Below the pieces are notes generated by a model. It searched no databases, was not told the origin of the DNA, and saw only the letters and a program-made list of their open reading frames with translations. DNA of 37,054 nt from Streptomyces sporangiiformans (GTDB lineage Bacteria > Actinomycetota > Actinomycetes > Streptomycetales > Streptomycetaceae): contig NZ_VCHX02000088.1 in assembly GCF_005768555.2 (NCBI RefSeq), forward strand, positions 1-37,054. The letters are read 5' to 3'. Position 1 is the stretch's first letter; the number at the start of each line of letters is the position of its first letter. Both the position numbers and the translations under genes were made by a program. This document shows, piece by piece, positions 7,291 to 15,540 of the stretch.

Positions 7291-7300
7291 GCCTCAGCCG
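7284..7300. terminator. Hairpin spanning both convergent stop codons
   Basis: CGGCTGA-GCC-TCAGCCG is a perfect 7-bp inverted repeat containing the TGA of the oxygenase gene (7288-7290) and the stop of the SRPBCC gene on the other strand (7294-7296). Only 3 bases separate the two genes. No T-run follows; a compact bidirectional transcript end is likely. Confidence 0.45.
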
Positions 7301-7719
7301 CCGTCGGCTTCTGCGGGGAGCGCGGCGACCAGGCGCTCGAAGCGGTCCCGCCAGTCGGCCGTCGCCTGGGCGCGCCGCTCGTCGTCGCCCTCGAATTCGT
7401 TGGTGAAGCGCAGGGTCGTGCCCCGCTCCCCCGCGGGCTCCAGGTGGAAGCGGATCCGGCCGTGCACGTCCACCGTGTACTCGGCCACCCTCTCCACGTC
7501 CCACGCGGTGACGCGTCCCGCGCCCAGCCCGTGCAGCGTGACGGCCCCGCCGAGTCGCGGCTCGAACGGCTCGGCGGCGGCCAGCCAGCGCCGCAGTCCC
7601 TCGGCGCCGGCCAGTACCGGCCAGACGTTCTCCACAGGCTGGGGAAGCCGCAGTGTGAAGTGGAGCGTATGGGTGTCTCCCCGGCTCTCGCCGGACCCCT
7701 GCTCGATGGCTTCACTCAT
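7294..7719 (-). CDS. SRPBCC family protein (AHSA1/polyketide cyclase-like fold)
   Basis: 141 aa from the ATG at 7719 (MSEAIEQG). The helix-grip pattern is visible: LHFTLRLPQPVENVWPVLAGAEGLRRWLA at the front, then strands GGAVTLHGLG, RVTAWDVERVAEYTV, RIRFHLEPAGERGTTLRFTNEF, and the long C-terminal helix ATADWRDRFERLVAALP. This is the START/AHSA1-like ligand-binding or co-chaperone-like group; ligand unknown. A start at 7770 would overlap the end of the upstream gene (stop at 7757-7759); 7719 better fits the domain edge. It may be the third gene of the sigma factor unit. Confidence 0.82.
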   Translation of the reverse strand: MSEAIEQGSGESRGDTHTLHFTLRLPQPVENVWPVLAGAEGLRRWLAAAEPFEPRLGGAVTLHGLGAGRVTAWDVERVAEYTVDVHGRIRFHLEPAGERGTTLRFTNEFEGDDERRAQATADWRDRFERLVAALPAEADGG

Positions 7720-7756
7720 GGGTCCAGCGTCACTCGCACGCGCGCGTGCCGCACCT

Positions 7757-8722
7757 CTACGGCTGCTCACCCGCCTTGTCGACGACCGCTCGTTCGGTGA
7801 TGGCCTTGGAGGTGAGGAGGTCGCCGGGCTTGGTCGTCCCGCAGCGGCCGCTCGTGGCTTTGCCCGCGTAGACCTGCCGCTCCCCCAGATACTCGAGGGT
7901 CTTCTCGTCGAAGATCCAGTCGGTCCGCTCCTTCATGTCCTTGTCGGTCCGGCCGATCGCCACCCCGCCCCGCCCCAGGGCGTCCTCGGCGTCCTCGGCG
8001 TCCTTGACCACGGTCACGCCGGGGAGCTTGGCGACGGCCCGGAAGAGCGCGGCGCTCACCTCGGGCGGGACGATGTTGTCGCTGAGGATGGTGGTGGCCG
8101 TCCGGAAGGCGGCGTCGTGGCTCCTGGCCCGCGGGTTCGATCCCTTGTGCAGCCAGTCGTACAGGGCGTCCGGGTCGGTGGGGAGCGCCTCCACCTCCCG
8201 GTAGTCCGAGGGGGGCTTGTCGTTCGCCATGAACTTGGGGTTGATCTTCTCCTCGTACCGGCCCGACTCCGACCGGTCCAGGCCCCAGCGCTTGCCGTCG
8301 ACCGCCTTCCAGATCTCGCGGTCCGTGAGGTCGTGACTGGGGACGGGGCACGTGTCGTCGTGGGTGGCTTCCATGTAGTCGTCCTGGCTCTTGATGTAGA
8401 CGAACTGGTCGTCCCGGACGCCCTCGGGCCCGGGCCGCTTCTCGGCGGCCTTCGCGATCCGCTCCAGCACCTCCGCCGCGGCCTGGTGACGCTCCTTCGC
8501 CGGCCTCGGCCGGTTCCCGTCCCGGGCATCGCGGGTGACCGCGACACCCAGGACGACGGCCACCGACAGAACGGCCGCGACCGCCGGGGCCACGAAGGCG
8601 GGGCGGCGCCAGGCGGCCCCGCGTGCCGGCGGCGGAGTCTCGTTGCTGATCTCACGCATCAGGTGCTCCCTCAGGACGCGATGACGGCCCGGCGGGAGGT
8701 CCTTCTCGGGAATCTCGCTCAC
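7757..8722 (-). CDS. CU044_5270 family membrane protein, sigma-factor partner
   Basis: 321 aa with a cytoplasmic N-terminal segment (about 1-40), one transmembrane helix (about 42-62, PAFVAPAVAAVLSVAVVLGVAV) and a large external domain. GTG at 8722 overlaps the sigma gene stop by 4 bases (GTGA), so it is co-translated with it. Genes of this type regularly follow ECF sigma factors in actinobacteria and are thought to act as membrane-bound regulators of them. No ZAS zinc motif is visible, so an anti-sigma role is inferred from position and topology only. The external domain would be the sensing part. Confidence 0.85.
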   Translation of the reverse strand: MSEIPEKDLPPGRHRVLREHLMREISNETPPPARGAAWRRPAFVAPAVAAVLSVAVVLGVAVTRDARDGNRPRPAKERHQAAAEVLERIAKAAEKRPGPEGVRDDQFVYIKSQDDYMEATHDDTCPVPSHDLTDREIWKAVDGKRWGLDRSESGRYEEKINPKFMANDKPPSDYREVEALPTDPDALYDWLHKGSNPRARSHDAAFRTATTILSDNIVPPEVSAALFRAVAKLPGVTVVKDAEDAEDALGRGGVAIGRTDKDMKERTDWIFDEKTLEYLGERQVYAGKATSGRCGTTKPGDLLTSKAITERAVVDKAGEQP

Positions 8723-9327
8723 TGGTTCCCCTCCTGGGTGGGCCCGGCCACGGACGTGTGGCCGTCTCTCATCTGTCCGCGCCCCGCGGCGAGTTCCGCG
8801 GCGAGCTTGGTGCGCGCCCGGGACAACCGGGAGCGCACCGTGCCGACCGGAATCCCGAGCGCCGCCGCGGCGGCCGCATAGTCGAGGCCGCCCCACGCGC
8901 ACAACGCGAGCACTTCGCGCTCAGGCCGGCGCAGCCGGTCGACGGCGACGCGTACGGCCCTGAGGTACTCCAAGTCGTCGATGCGCCCGGCGACTTCGTC
9001 GGCGAAGTCGCGCACGGCGCCGGCGGGCGGCAGGCGCGCCACGGCCGCCGCGTGCCGCCGGGCGGCCCGGCGCGTGTTACGGGCCACGTTCGTGGCGACG
9101 CCGAGCAGCCACGGCCGCGGCGAACCGCCCTCCGCGTCGAGGCGCTCCCGCAGCCGCCACGCCTCCAGGAACGTCAGCGACACGATGTCCTCGGCCGCCG
9201 ACCAGTCGCCCGTGAGCCGGAACGCGTGGTTGTAGACGGAGCGTGCGTACGCGTCGAAGAGCGCGCCGAACGCCTCCGCGTCCCCGGCCCGTATCCGCGC
9301 CCGGAGTTCCCCCCTGTTTGTCTCCAC
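8719..9327 (-). CDS. ECF RNA polymerase sigma factor
   Basis: About 202 aa from the GTG at 9327. Sigma region 2 is residues ~15-85 (DAEAFGALFDAYARSVYNHAFRLTGDWSAAEDIVSLTFLEAWR). Region 4 is ~135-185, including the recognition helix segment AAAAALGIPVGTVRSRLSRARTKL. The start is chosen because AGGTGG lies 5 bases upstream. The longer reading from 9372 would place the start inside a strong hairpin that probably belongs to the preceding operon. Between regions 2 and 4 is an Arg/Ala-rich linker. The partner membrane protein follows with a GTGA overlap. Confidence 0.9.
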   Translation of the reverse strand: METNRGELRARIRAGDAEAFGALFDAYARSVYNHAFRLTGDWSAAEDIVSLTFLEAWRLRERLDAEGGSPRPWLLGVATNVARNTRRAARRHAAAVARLPPAGAVRDFADEVAGRIDDLEYLRAVRVAVDRLRRPEREVLALCAWGGLDYAAAAAALGIPVGTVRSRLSRARTKLAAELAAGRGQMRDGHTSVAGPTQEGNQ

Positions 9328-9351
9328 GTCCCCCACCTGTCCGTACGACGA

Positions 9352-9390
9352 AGGCCGGTTCCCGTGACGCATGTCACATGGAACCGGCCT
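9352..9390. terminator. Long hairpin after the ccs operon, before the sigma gene
   Basis: AGGCCGGTTCC (9352-9362) and GGAACCGGCCT (9380-9390) form a perfect 11-bp inverted repeat, with GTGAC-GCAT-GTCAC (9364-9377) nested inside. It lies 71 bases past the ccsB stop in the direction of ccsB transcription. No T-run follows, as is common for Streptomyces terminators; a regulatory role for the sigma gene is also possible. Confidence 0.55.
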
Positions 9391-9460
9391 CGGGCGGTAC
9401 GAGGGTGGCAGGCCCTGGTGAACAGGAGGGGTTCAGAACCCGTGACTGCGGACCGAGGCT

Positions 9461-10543
9461 TCAGACCCCGGCGTACGAGTGCTTGCCGGAGACGAAGATG
9501 TTGACGCCGTAGTAGTTGAACAGCCAGCAGGCGAAGGCGATGAGCGCGATGTACGCGGCCTTGCGGCCCTTCCAGCCGGCCGTGGCGCGGGCGTGCAGGT
9601 AGCAGGCGTACGCGACCCAGGTGATGAACGCCCAGGTCTCCTTGGGGTCCCAGCCCCAGTAGCGGCCCCATGCGTCGCCCGCCCAGATCGCGCCGGCGAT
9701 GATCGTGAAGGTCCACAGCGGGAAGACGGCGGCGTTCACGCGGTACGCGAACTTGTCGAGGGAGGCCGAGGCGGGCAGCCGCTCCTGGACGGAGGTCGCG
9801 AAACGGCCGGGCGTGCCGCCGCTCGCCAGCTTGTTCTCGTACGAGTCCTTGAAGAGGTACAGGATCGTGCTGACCGCGCCCACGTAGAAGACGGCGCCGC
9901 ACAGGATCGCGGTGGAGACGTGGATGTACAGCCAGTACGAGTGAAGGGCGGGAACCAACTGGTCACTGGCGGTGTACAAGACAGTGACGGCGAGACCGAG
10001 ATCGAGGAGGACCGTGGTCACCAGGAAGAGGCCCATCCAGCGGACGTTCTTCTTCAGCGCGAGCAGCGTGAGGTACACGCCCACGGCGACGGTGGAGAAG
10101 GTGATGTTGAACTCGTACATGTTGCCCCACGGCGCCCGCTCCACCGAGAGCGCCCGGGCGAGCACGCCGCCGAACTCCACGAGGAAGGCGAGCACGGTGA
10201 GGGATACGGCGATACGGCCGTAGAGGTCCCCCTGCTCGTCCCCACCGTGCGCCCCGGGCCCGTCTGGCACGTCCCGTGCGCCGGCGACGGACCGCGTCAC
10301 CACCTTGGGCCGCTCCAGCACGGTGGTGCCACCCGCCGTCTTCGCGGTGACCGCGGGCGCCTTCGCGCTCGCGTCGCTCTTGGCGGTCAGCGCCGCGGCC
10401 GTGCGGGCGACCTTGCTGCGGCTCCCGAAGAGCCATTCGGCGATGTACGCGAAGAAGGCCAGCGTGTACACGGCCATCGCGGAGTAGATCAGCGTGTTGC
10501 TGATGTTCGCGAGGTTTTCGTTGGTTGCGGCGGCGAGAGTCAC
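9461..10543 (-). CDS. ccsB: Cytochrome c biogenesis protein CcsB (ResC-type haem handling)
   Basis: 360-aa multi-spanning membrane protein of system II cytochrome c maturation; with ResB it exports haem and joins it to apocytochrome CxxCH motifs. The haem-binding WWD-type segment WGRYWGWDPKETWAFITW is present near residues 298-315, with flanking conserved His residues in the membrane helices (for example ALHSYWLYIHVSTAI). The first ~120 residues have one helix and a variable linker. The start overlaps the resB stop by 4 bases (ATGA). Last gene of the resA-ccdA-resB-ccsB operon. Confidence 0.95.
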   Translation of the reverse strand: MTLAAATNENLANISNTLIYSAMAVYTLAFFAYIAEWLFGSRSKVARTAAALTAKSDASAKAPAVTAKTAGGTTVLERPKVVTRSVAGARDVPDGPGAHGGDEQGDLYGRIAVSLTVLAFLVEFGGVLARALSVERAPWGNMYEFNITFSTVAVGVYLTLLALKKNVRWMGLFLVTTVLLDLGLAVTVLYTASDQLVPALHSYWLYIHVSTAILCGAVFYVGAVSTILYLFKDSYENKLASGGTPGRFATSVQERLPASASLDKFAYRVNAAVFPLWTFTIIAGAIWAGDAWGRYWGWDPKETWAFITWVAYACYLHARATAGWKGRKAAYIALIAFACWLFNYYGVNIFVSGKHSYAGV

Positions 10544-12369
10544 TTCGTCTCAGCCCCTTCGGCAGGTACGGCTTGGGGGTCGGGGGTGGGGTGTTCCGGA
10601 TCAGGAGCGCCGGCAGCCGTGTCGTACAGCAGGCCCGCCAACTCGCCCAGTTCCTCCGGGACCTTCGCGGACTCGCTGCGGCCGAGGCCGGCCATCTCGA
10701 CGACCGTGACACCGTCCGCGCCCGTGGTCGCGCGCACCCATACGCGGCGGCGCTGGATGAACAGGGAGGCGGCGAGGCCGAAGATGGCGGCCAGGGATCC
10801 GGTCAGGGCCCAGCCGCTGCCGGGCTGCTGGGCGATCTGGAAGCCGCCCCACTCCTTGATGCCCTTCTCGAAGGTGATCGAGCCGGCACCGTTCGGAAGC
10901 TTCATGGTCTCGCCGGGCAGGAGCCGCTGCTTGAGCAGGTTGCCCTGGGAGTCCTTGAACTCCTTCATGTTGGTCTTGTCGAGCTGGTACACGCTCTGCG
11001 GGAGGCCCGAGTCGACGCCCAGGTCGCCGTGGTACGCGGAGAGCGCCAGCACCGGGAAGTCCAGCGACGGGAACTGGGACAGCATCTGCCCCTTGCCCGC
11101 CCCGGCGAAGGTCGGCACGAAGAAGGCGTTGAAGCCGAGCTGCTCCTTGACGCCCTTGGCGTTCTGGTAACCGTCGAGGACCTTGATCGCACCGGTGGAG
11201 GTGACGTTGGAGTCGAGCGGCAGCATCGGCACGGGCTGGCGGAAGACCACGTTGCCCTTGCCGTCCCGGACGGTGACGACCGGGGCGTACCCGTGGCTGA
11301 CGAGGTAGACCTTCGAGCCGTCGACGTCCAGCGGCTCATTGGGCTTGATCTTGGTCGACTGCTCCTTGCCGTCGGCACCCGCGCTGTAGGTGACGGCGGC
11401 CTCGTAGATGCGCGGCGTGCCCCGGTTGGGCCCGGTCCGCTCGTACGTGCCCTTGAAGTCCTTCAGGGTGAAGCTGAACGGCTCCAGATCGTCGGGGTCG
11501 AAGAGACTGCCGGACTTGAAGTCGTCGTACTGCGTGAGGGTGTTGGCGAACCCATCGCCCTCGATGATCAGCTTGTTGCCCTCGGACTTGAACAGCTGGC
11601 CCCAGGCGAAGGCGACCAGCATCACGATCAGCGCGATGTGGAAGACGAGGTTGCCGACCTCACGGAGGTAGCCCTTCTCGGCGGCGACGGCGTCACCGGC
11701 GGTGTGCGCGCGGAAGCGCCGCTTCTTCAGCAGCGCGAGCGCGGCCTCGCGGACCTCCTCGGGCTGCGCCTCGGTACGCCACGTCGTGTACGCGGGCAGC
11801 CGGGTCAGCCGCCTGGGCGCGCCCGGCGGGCGGCTGCGCAGCTGGCCGACGAACTGCCAGGTGCGAGGCACGATGCAGCCGATGAGCGAGACGAACAGGA
11901 GGATGTAGATCGCCGAGAACCACACGGAGCTGTAGACGTGGAACAGCCCGAGCTTCTCGTACACCGGAGCGAGCGTGGTGTGGTCCTTCGCGAACTGCTC
12001 GACCTTCATGTCGTCGACCCCGCTCTGCGGGATCAGCGACCCGGGGATCGCCCCGAGCGAGAGCAGGAAGAGCAGGATCAGCGCGACCCGCATGGAGGTG
12101 AGCTGCCGCCAGAACCAGCGGGCCCAGCCGATGACCTCGCGGCCGGTCCACGCCAGCCACCCGGCGGCGCCGGGGGCGCGGGAACCGCCGAAGGAGCCGG
12201 GCACGGCCGTCTCCACGGGCGCGGTGGACAACTGCGCCCCGGCTTCGCCGAGATCGCGCGCGTCCCGCGCCTGGGCGGACTCGTTCTCGTCGTTCCGCAC
12301 GTCGGCGTTCCGCACGTCGGCGTTCGGCACATCGGTGTTCGGCACGTCAGTGTCCCGTGTCGTGCTCAT
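10540..12369 (-). CDS. resB: Cytochrome c biogenesis protein ResB
   Basis: 609-aa partner of CcsB in system II. Membrane helices are visible at about residues 90-115 (MRVALILLFLLSLGAIPGSLIPQ), 150-170 (FSAIYILLFVSLIGCIVP) and 240-260 (FHIALIVMLVAFAWG). A long external domain follows, then a C-terminal helix near 520-545. The N-terminus has a 15-bp tandem repeat encoding DVPNT/DVRNA units that is probably not part of the fold. It starts 3 bases after ccdA ends and overlaps ccsB by 4 bases. Confidence 0.94.
   Translation of the reverse strand: MSTTRDTDVPNTDVPNADVRNADVRNDENESAQARDARDLGEAGAQLSTAPVETAVPGSFGGSRAPGAAGWLAWTGREVIGWARWFWRQLTSMRVALILLFLLSLGAIPGSLIPQSGVDDMKVEQFAKDHTTLAPVYEKLGLFHVYSSVWFSAIYILLFVSLIGCIVPRTWQFVGQLRSRPPGAPRRLTRLPAYTTWRTEAQPEEVREAALALLKKRRFRAHTAGDAVAAEKGYLREVGNLVFHIALIVMLVAFAWGQLFKSEGNKLIIEGDGFANTLTQYDDFKSGSLFDPDDLEPFSFTLKDFKGTYERTGPNRGTPRIYEAAVTYSAGADGKEQSTKIKPNEPLDVDGSKVYLVSHGYAPVVTVRDGKGNVVFRQPVPMLPLDSNVTSTGAIKVLDGYQNAKGVKEQLGFNAFFVPTFAGAGKGQMLSQFPSLDFPVLALSAYHGDLGVDSGLPQSVYQLDKTNMKEFKDSQGNLLKQRLLPGETMKLPNGAGSITFEKGIKEWGGFQIAQQPGSGWALTGSLAAIFGLAASLFIQRRRVWVRATTGADGVTVVEMAGLGRSESAKVPEELGELAGLLYDTAAGAPDPEHPTPDPQAVPAEGAETK
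12292..12351 (-). repeat. 15-bp tandem repeat (4 units) in the resB 5' coding region
   Basis: Four 15-bp units on the plus strand (GTTCCGCACGTCGGC and variants) encode repeated D-V-P/R-N-T/A in ResB residues ~8-26. The unit length keeps frame, so copy number could vary without breaking the gene. Confidence 0.75.
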
Positions 12370-12372
12370 GGA

Positions 12373-13134
12373 TCAGACCCCTACGGTGAAGCCGTCGGAC
12401 CAGACCTGCATCTCCTGCACGATGCGGTCCCACGCGCCGGTCAGCAGCAGCAGCCCGGTCACGATCATCATGGCGCCGCCGATCCGCATCACCCACACGT
12501 AGTGGCGCTTGACCCAGCCGAAGGCGCCGAGCGCCTTGCGGAAGGCGACCGCGGCGAGGACGAAGGGCACGCCCAGACCGATGCAGTACGCGACCGTCAG
12601 TATGGCCCCACGCCCCGCGCTCCCCTCGTTGAAGGCGAGCGCCTGCACGGAGGCGAGGGTCGGGCCGATGCAGGGCGTCCAGCCGATCCCGAAGAGCGCG
12701 CCGAGGAAGGGGGCGCCCACGAGCCCGACGGCCGGCCGCTTGTGGAAGCGGAACTCGCGCTGGGTGAGCCGGGGCACGAGGCCCATGAAGAAGATGCCCA
12801 TGAGGATCATGAGGACACCGAGCACCTTGGACAGGATGCCCTGCTGCTCCTGCAGCGTCTGGCCGAAGTACCCGAACAGCGCCCCGCCGGAGACGAACAC
12901 GGCGGTGAAGCCGAGCACGAAGAGCGAGGCACCCGCGACCATCCGCCCGCGCCGGGCTTCGGCGAGGTCGGTGCCGCTGACGCCGGTGACGTACGAGAGA
13001 TAGCCGGGTACGAGGGGCAGGACGCACGGTGAGAAGAAGGACACGAGCCCGCCGAGCACGGCGATCGGCAGGGCGAGCAGCAGGGCCCCGCTGAGGACCG
13101 TCTGGTTCGGGTCAGTGGCTACGGCGAGTTGCAC
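12373..13134 (-). CDS. ccdA: Cytochrome c biogenesis / thiol-disulfide transmembrane protein CcdA
   Basis: 253-aa membrane protein that carries reducing equivalents across the membrane to the extracytoplasmic thioredoxin ResA. It has about six helices. The two membrane cysteines that relay electrons are in FFSPCVLPLVPGYLSYV (~residues 33-49) and GWTPCIGPTLASV (~150-162), the paired PC motifs of the DsbD/CcdA family. It lies 6 bases downstream of resA and directly before resB. Confidence 0.94.
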   Translation of the reverse strand: MQLAVATDPNQTVLSGALLLALPIAVLGGLVSFFSPCVLPLVPGYLSYVTGVSGTDLAEARRGRMVAGASLFVLGFTAVFVSGGALFGYFGQTLQEQQGILSKVLGVLMILMGIFFMGLVPRLTQREFRFHKRPAVGLVGAPFLGALFGIGWTPCIGPTLASVQALAFNEGSAGRGAILTVAYCIGLGVPFVLAAVAFRKALGAFGWVKRHYVWVMRIGGAMMIVTGLLLLTGAWDRIVQEMQVWSDGFTVGV

Positions 13135-13140
13135 GTCAGG

Positions 13141-13782
13141 TCACTTCTCCGCGAGGACCGGCTTGAGCATGTCGCGCAGCTTCTCCTCGCTGAGCGCCTG
13201 CAGTGCCCGCGCCGCGACCTTTCCCTCCCGGTCGATGATGAGCGTGGAGGGGATCAGCTGCGGATTGAGCGTGCCCTTCTTGAAGCGGAGCATGAGCTTG
13301 CCCGTCGGGTCGTACAGACTCGGGTAGGTGACCCCGTGCGCCTTCTCGAACGCGACCGCGGGGGTGGTGCTGGTGTCGCGGGTGTTGATGCCGACGAACT
13401 GTACGCCCTGGTCCTTGACGTCCTCGGAGACCTTGACGAAGTTCTTCGCCTCCAGGCGGCACGGACCGCACCAGGAGCCCCAGACGTTGAGCACGACGAC
13501 CTTGCCCTTGTAGTCGGCGACGTCGAGCTGCTTGCCGTCGATGGTCTTCCCGGACAGATCGGGGGCCGGTGTCCGCTCGCCCTTCGTGACCGTGGCGATG
13601 CCGTCGGAGCCGGTGACGAAGCCCGTGTTGCCCGACCCGCCGGACTTGCCCCCGGAGCCGCACGCGGACAGGACCAGAGCCGCGACGACGGCGCTGCCGG
13701 TGAACAGGGCGGCGCGACTACGCGTACGGATATGGGCAAGGGTGCGGTTCGAGCGCTGGGGGGCATGGCTGGCGGCACTCAT
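13141..13782 (-). CDS. resA: TlpA/ResA-type thiol-disulfide oxidoreductase lipoprotein
   Basis: 213 aa. A lipoprotein signal occupies residues ~1-41, with positive N-region, hydrophobic ALFTGSAVVAALVL and lipobox LSAC. The thioredoxin fold carries WCGPC in VLNVWGSWCGPCRLEAKNFV (~residues 103-122). Family role: keeps apocytochrome c CxxCH cysteines reduced outside the membrane, taking electrons from CcdA, whose gene follows. First gene of the operon; the promoter must lie in 13783-13848, where no clear box was seen. Confidence 0.92.
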   Translation of the reverse strand: MSAASHAPQRSNRTLAHIRTRSRAALFTGSAVVAALVLSACGSGGKSGGSGNTGFVTGSDGIATVTKGERTPAPDLSGKTIDGKQLDVADYKGKVVVLNVWGSWCGPCRLEAKNFVKVSEDVKDQGVQFVGINTRDTSTTPAVAFEKAHGVTYPSLYDPTGKLMLRFKKGTLNPQLIPSTLIIDREGKVAARALQALSEEKLRDMLKPVLAEK

Positions 13783-13848
13783 GTGAAAAGTTTCGCATGT
13801 CCGTTCCGGGGATCTCGCGCACCCCCCTCACGGGCGGAAAACCGCATT

Positions 13849-15174
13849 TCAGGCGGCGTTTCCGGCGCTCTCCGAAGAGCCCGTACGGGAGTCCGCGGGG
13901 TCCGTGGCGGAGTTCGTGGCGGCACCCTGGAGGAACTGCTTCCAGCCACCCACCGGTTGCTGCCCGACGTCCAGCGTCCGCAGCTTCTCCAGGACGGCCG
14001 GGTCCTGGACATCCAGCCAGTCCACGAACTGACGGAACGACACCAGGCGTACGTCCTTCTTGCCGGCGATGCGCTTCAGCGCCTCCTCGACGGCGTCCAT
14101 GTAGATGCCGCCGTTCCACTGCTCGAAGTGGTTGCCTATAAAGAAGGGGGAGCGATTTGTCTCATATGCCCGATTGAATCCGCTGATGTACGCCTCAGTG
14201 GCCTGCCTGCGCCAGCCCGGATAGTTGGCGGGGGGCGCCTGGGTGGAGTTGCGCGACTGGTTGGCGAGGATGTTGTAGTCCATCGAGAGGACCTCGAAGG
14301 TGTGGCCGGGGAAGGGGATCGCCTGCAGCGGCAGGTCCCACACGCCCTGGCTCTTCTCGGGCCAGATCTGACGGCCGCCCGGCGAGGAGGAGTCGTAGCG
14401 CCAGCCGAGTTCGCGGGCCGTGGGCAGCAGGTCGCTCTGACCGAGCAGACACGGCGTGCGGCCGCCTATGAGCTCCTTGTCGTAGTCGAAGGGCAGCGCG
14501 GGTACGTCGGTCCAGCCCGTGTTCGTACGCCACTCCTTGACGAAGGACTTCGCCTGCTCGATCTCGCTGCGCCACTGCGCGGACGTCCAGTTGGCGACCG
14601 TGCCCGTGCCGGCGCAGAAGTGACCATTGAAATGCGTGCCGATCTCGTGACCTTCCAGCCATGCCTGCCGGACGTACTTGAGGGTCGACTTGATGTGTTC
14701 GTCGGTCAGATAACCGATGTCGGAGGCGCCCGGCGCATTGTTGGGCGGAAGGTACTTGCGCTTTTTCGATTCGGGCAGCAGATAAAGCCCGGAGAGAAAG
14801 AACGTCATATGCGCGCCGTGATCCTCGGCGGCCTTCAGAAAACGCGGGAATAGACCGTTCCCGACATCCCCCGCACCGTCCCAGGAAAAGATCACGAACT
14901 GCGGCGGGGTCTCGCCGGGTTCGAGGGGTACGGGCTTGTCAGGCTGGTTGGGCTGCTTGCCGGTGTGGGCGGTGGAGCCGTCACCGATGGGACGCTCGGT
15001 CTTCTTGTCACCACCGCTGCCGCTGCCGGATCCCTTTCCGGAGTCTCCGGAACTCCCGGAACCCCCGGCATCGGCGGAACCGTCTCCCAGTGCGGTACCG
15101 CACCCCGCCAGCCCCATGGCCGCCACAGCACCGGCCCCGAGCCCCAGCATTCCCCTTCGACTGATGTCGCGCAT
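13849..15174 (-). CDS. Polysaccharide deacetylase-like (NodB-fold) lipoprotein
   Basis: 441 aa. The N-terminus RRGMLGLGAGAVAAMGLAGCG combines a twin-arginine-like RR with a lipobox LAGC (cysteine about residue 25). A Gly/Ser-rich linker follows to ~residue 60. The catalytic domain starts FVIFSWDGAGD, where the usual TFDDG has become SWDGAGD. HEIGTHFNGHF gives the H-x3-H metal pair typical of NodB enzymes, and TFFLSGLYLL also fits that fold. Expected to act on cell-wall or extracellular polysaccharide after export. A candidate ECF-type promoter lies upstream. Activity is uncertain because of the altered motif 1. Confidence 0.85.
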   Translation of the reverse strand: MRDISRRGMLGLGAGAVAAMGLAGCGTALGDGSADAGGSGSSGDSGKGSGSGSGGDKKTERPIGDGSTAHTGKQPNQPDKPVPLEPGETPPQFVIFSWDGAGDVGNGLFPRFLKAAEDHGAHMTFFLSGLYLLPESKKRKYLPPNNAPGASDIGYLTDEHIKSTLKYVRQAWLEGHEIGTHFNGHFCAGTGTVANWTSAQWRSEIEQAKSFVKEWRTNTGWTDVPALPFDYDKELIGGRTPCLLGQSDLLPTARELGWRYDSSSPGGRQIWPEKSQGVWDLPLQAIPFPGHTFEVLSMDYNILANQSRNSTQAPPANYPGWRRQATEAYISGFNRAYETNRSPFFIGNHFEQWNGGIYMDAVEEALKRIAGKKDVRLVSFRQFVDWLDVQDPAVLEKLRTLDVGQQPVGGWKQFLQGAATNSATDPADSRTGSSESAGNAA

Positions 15175-15540
15175 TCCAACCCCGATCGTCGCGCCCTTGG
15201 CTCATGCCGGATGGACACCGAGTTAGAGGGCACGACGAACAGGGGGGTTCCAGCGAACTCACATATATTTCAGGGATTGCAAGGAAATACGTTCAGATAA
15301 CCGCTCACATACGCTTTGTAACGGGGCGCACGCCCAGAGCACGCCGTACACACAGCACGGCGCTGGGGCGCGGAGGGCCGGAGCGCGGGAGAACCGGAAC
15401 GCGCAGGACCTGCGCGCGGACGGACGCACCCAGCCGAGCCCCGCAAGGGGCGCGGGGAACTGCGCGCCCAGCCACAACCAGCCCGCACGCACCCCCAACC
15501 CCACCCCACACCCCCCGAAACCCCCACCCCAGCGGAGCGC
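15175..15540. other. Gene-free stretch between the histidine phosphatase and deacetylase-like genes
   Basis: 366 bases without a convincing ORF. The part next to the deacetylase gene (15240-15320) is AT-richer than the surroundings and should hold its promoter. A possible ECF-type element reads leftward GGAAC (15247-15251), 17 bases, CCTCTAA (15223-15229). The part nearer the phosphatase contains a Streptomyces-type interspersed repeat (separate entry). Confidence 0.6.
15438..15490. repeat. Streptomyces-type short interspersed repeat with CCCC-GCAA-GGGG hairpin
   Basis: The block starting CCCCGCAAGGGGCGCGGGGA and continuing through ACTGCGCG and CAGCCACAACCAGCCCGCAC matches a motif I recognise as very common between Streptomyces genes. 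It lies just downstream of the histidine phosphatase stop on the minus strand, so it may serve as a transcript end. Confidence 0.6.

Noticed and set aside
10525..13032. 835-codon plus-strand frame over resB and ccdA
   Set aside because: Asp/Gly/Arg-rich antisense shadow; resB and ccdA have clear motifs on the other strand.
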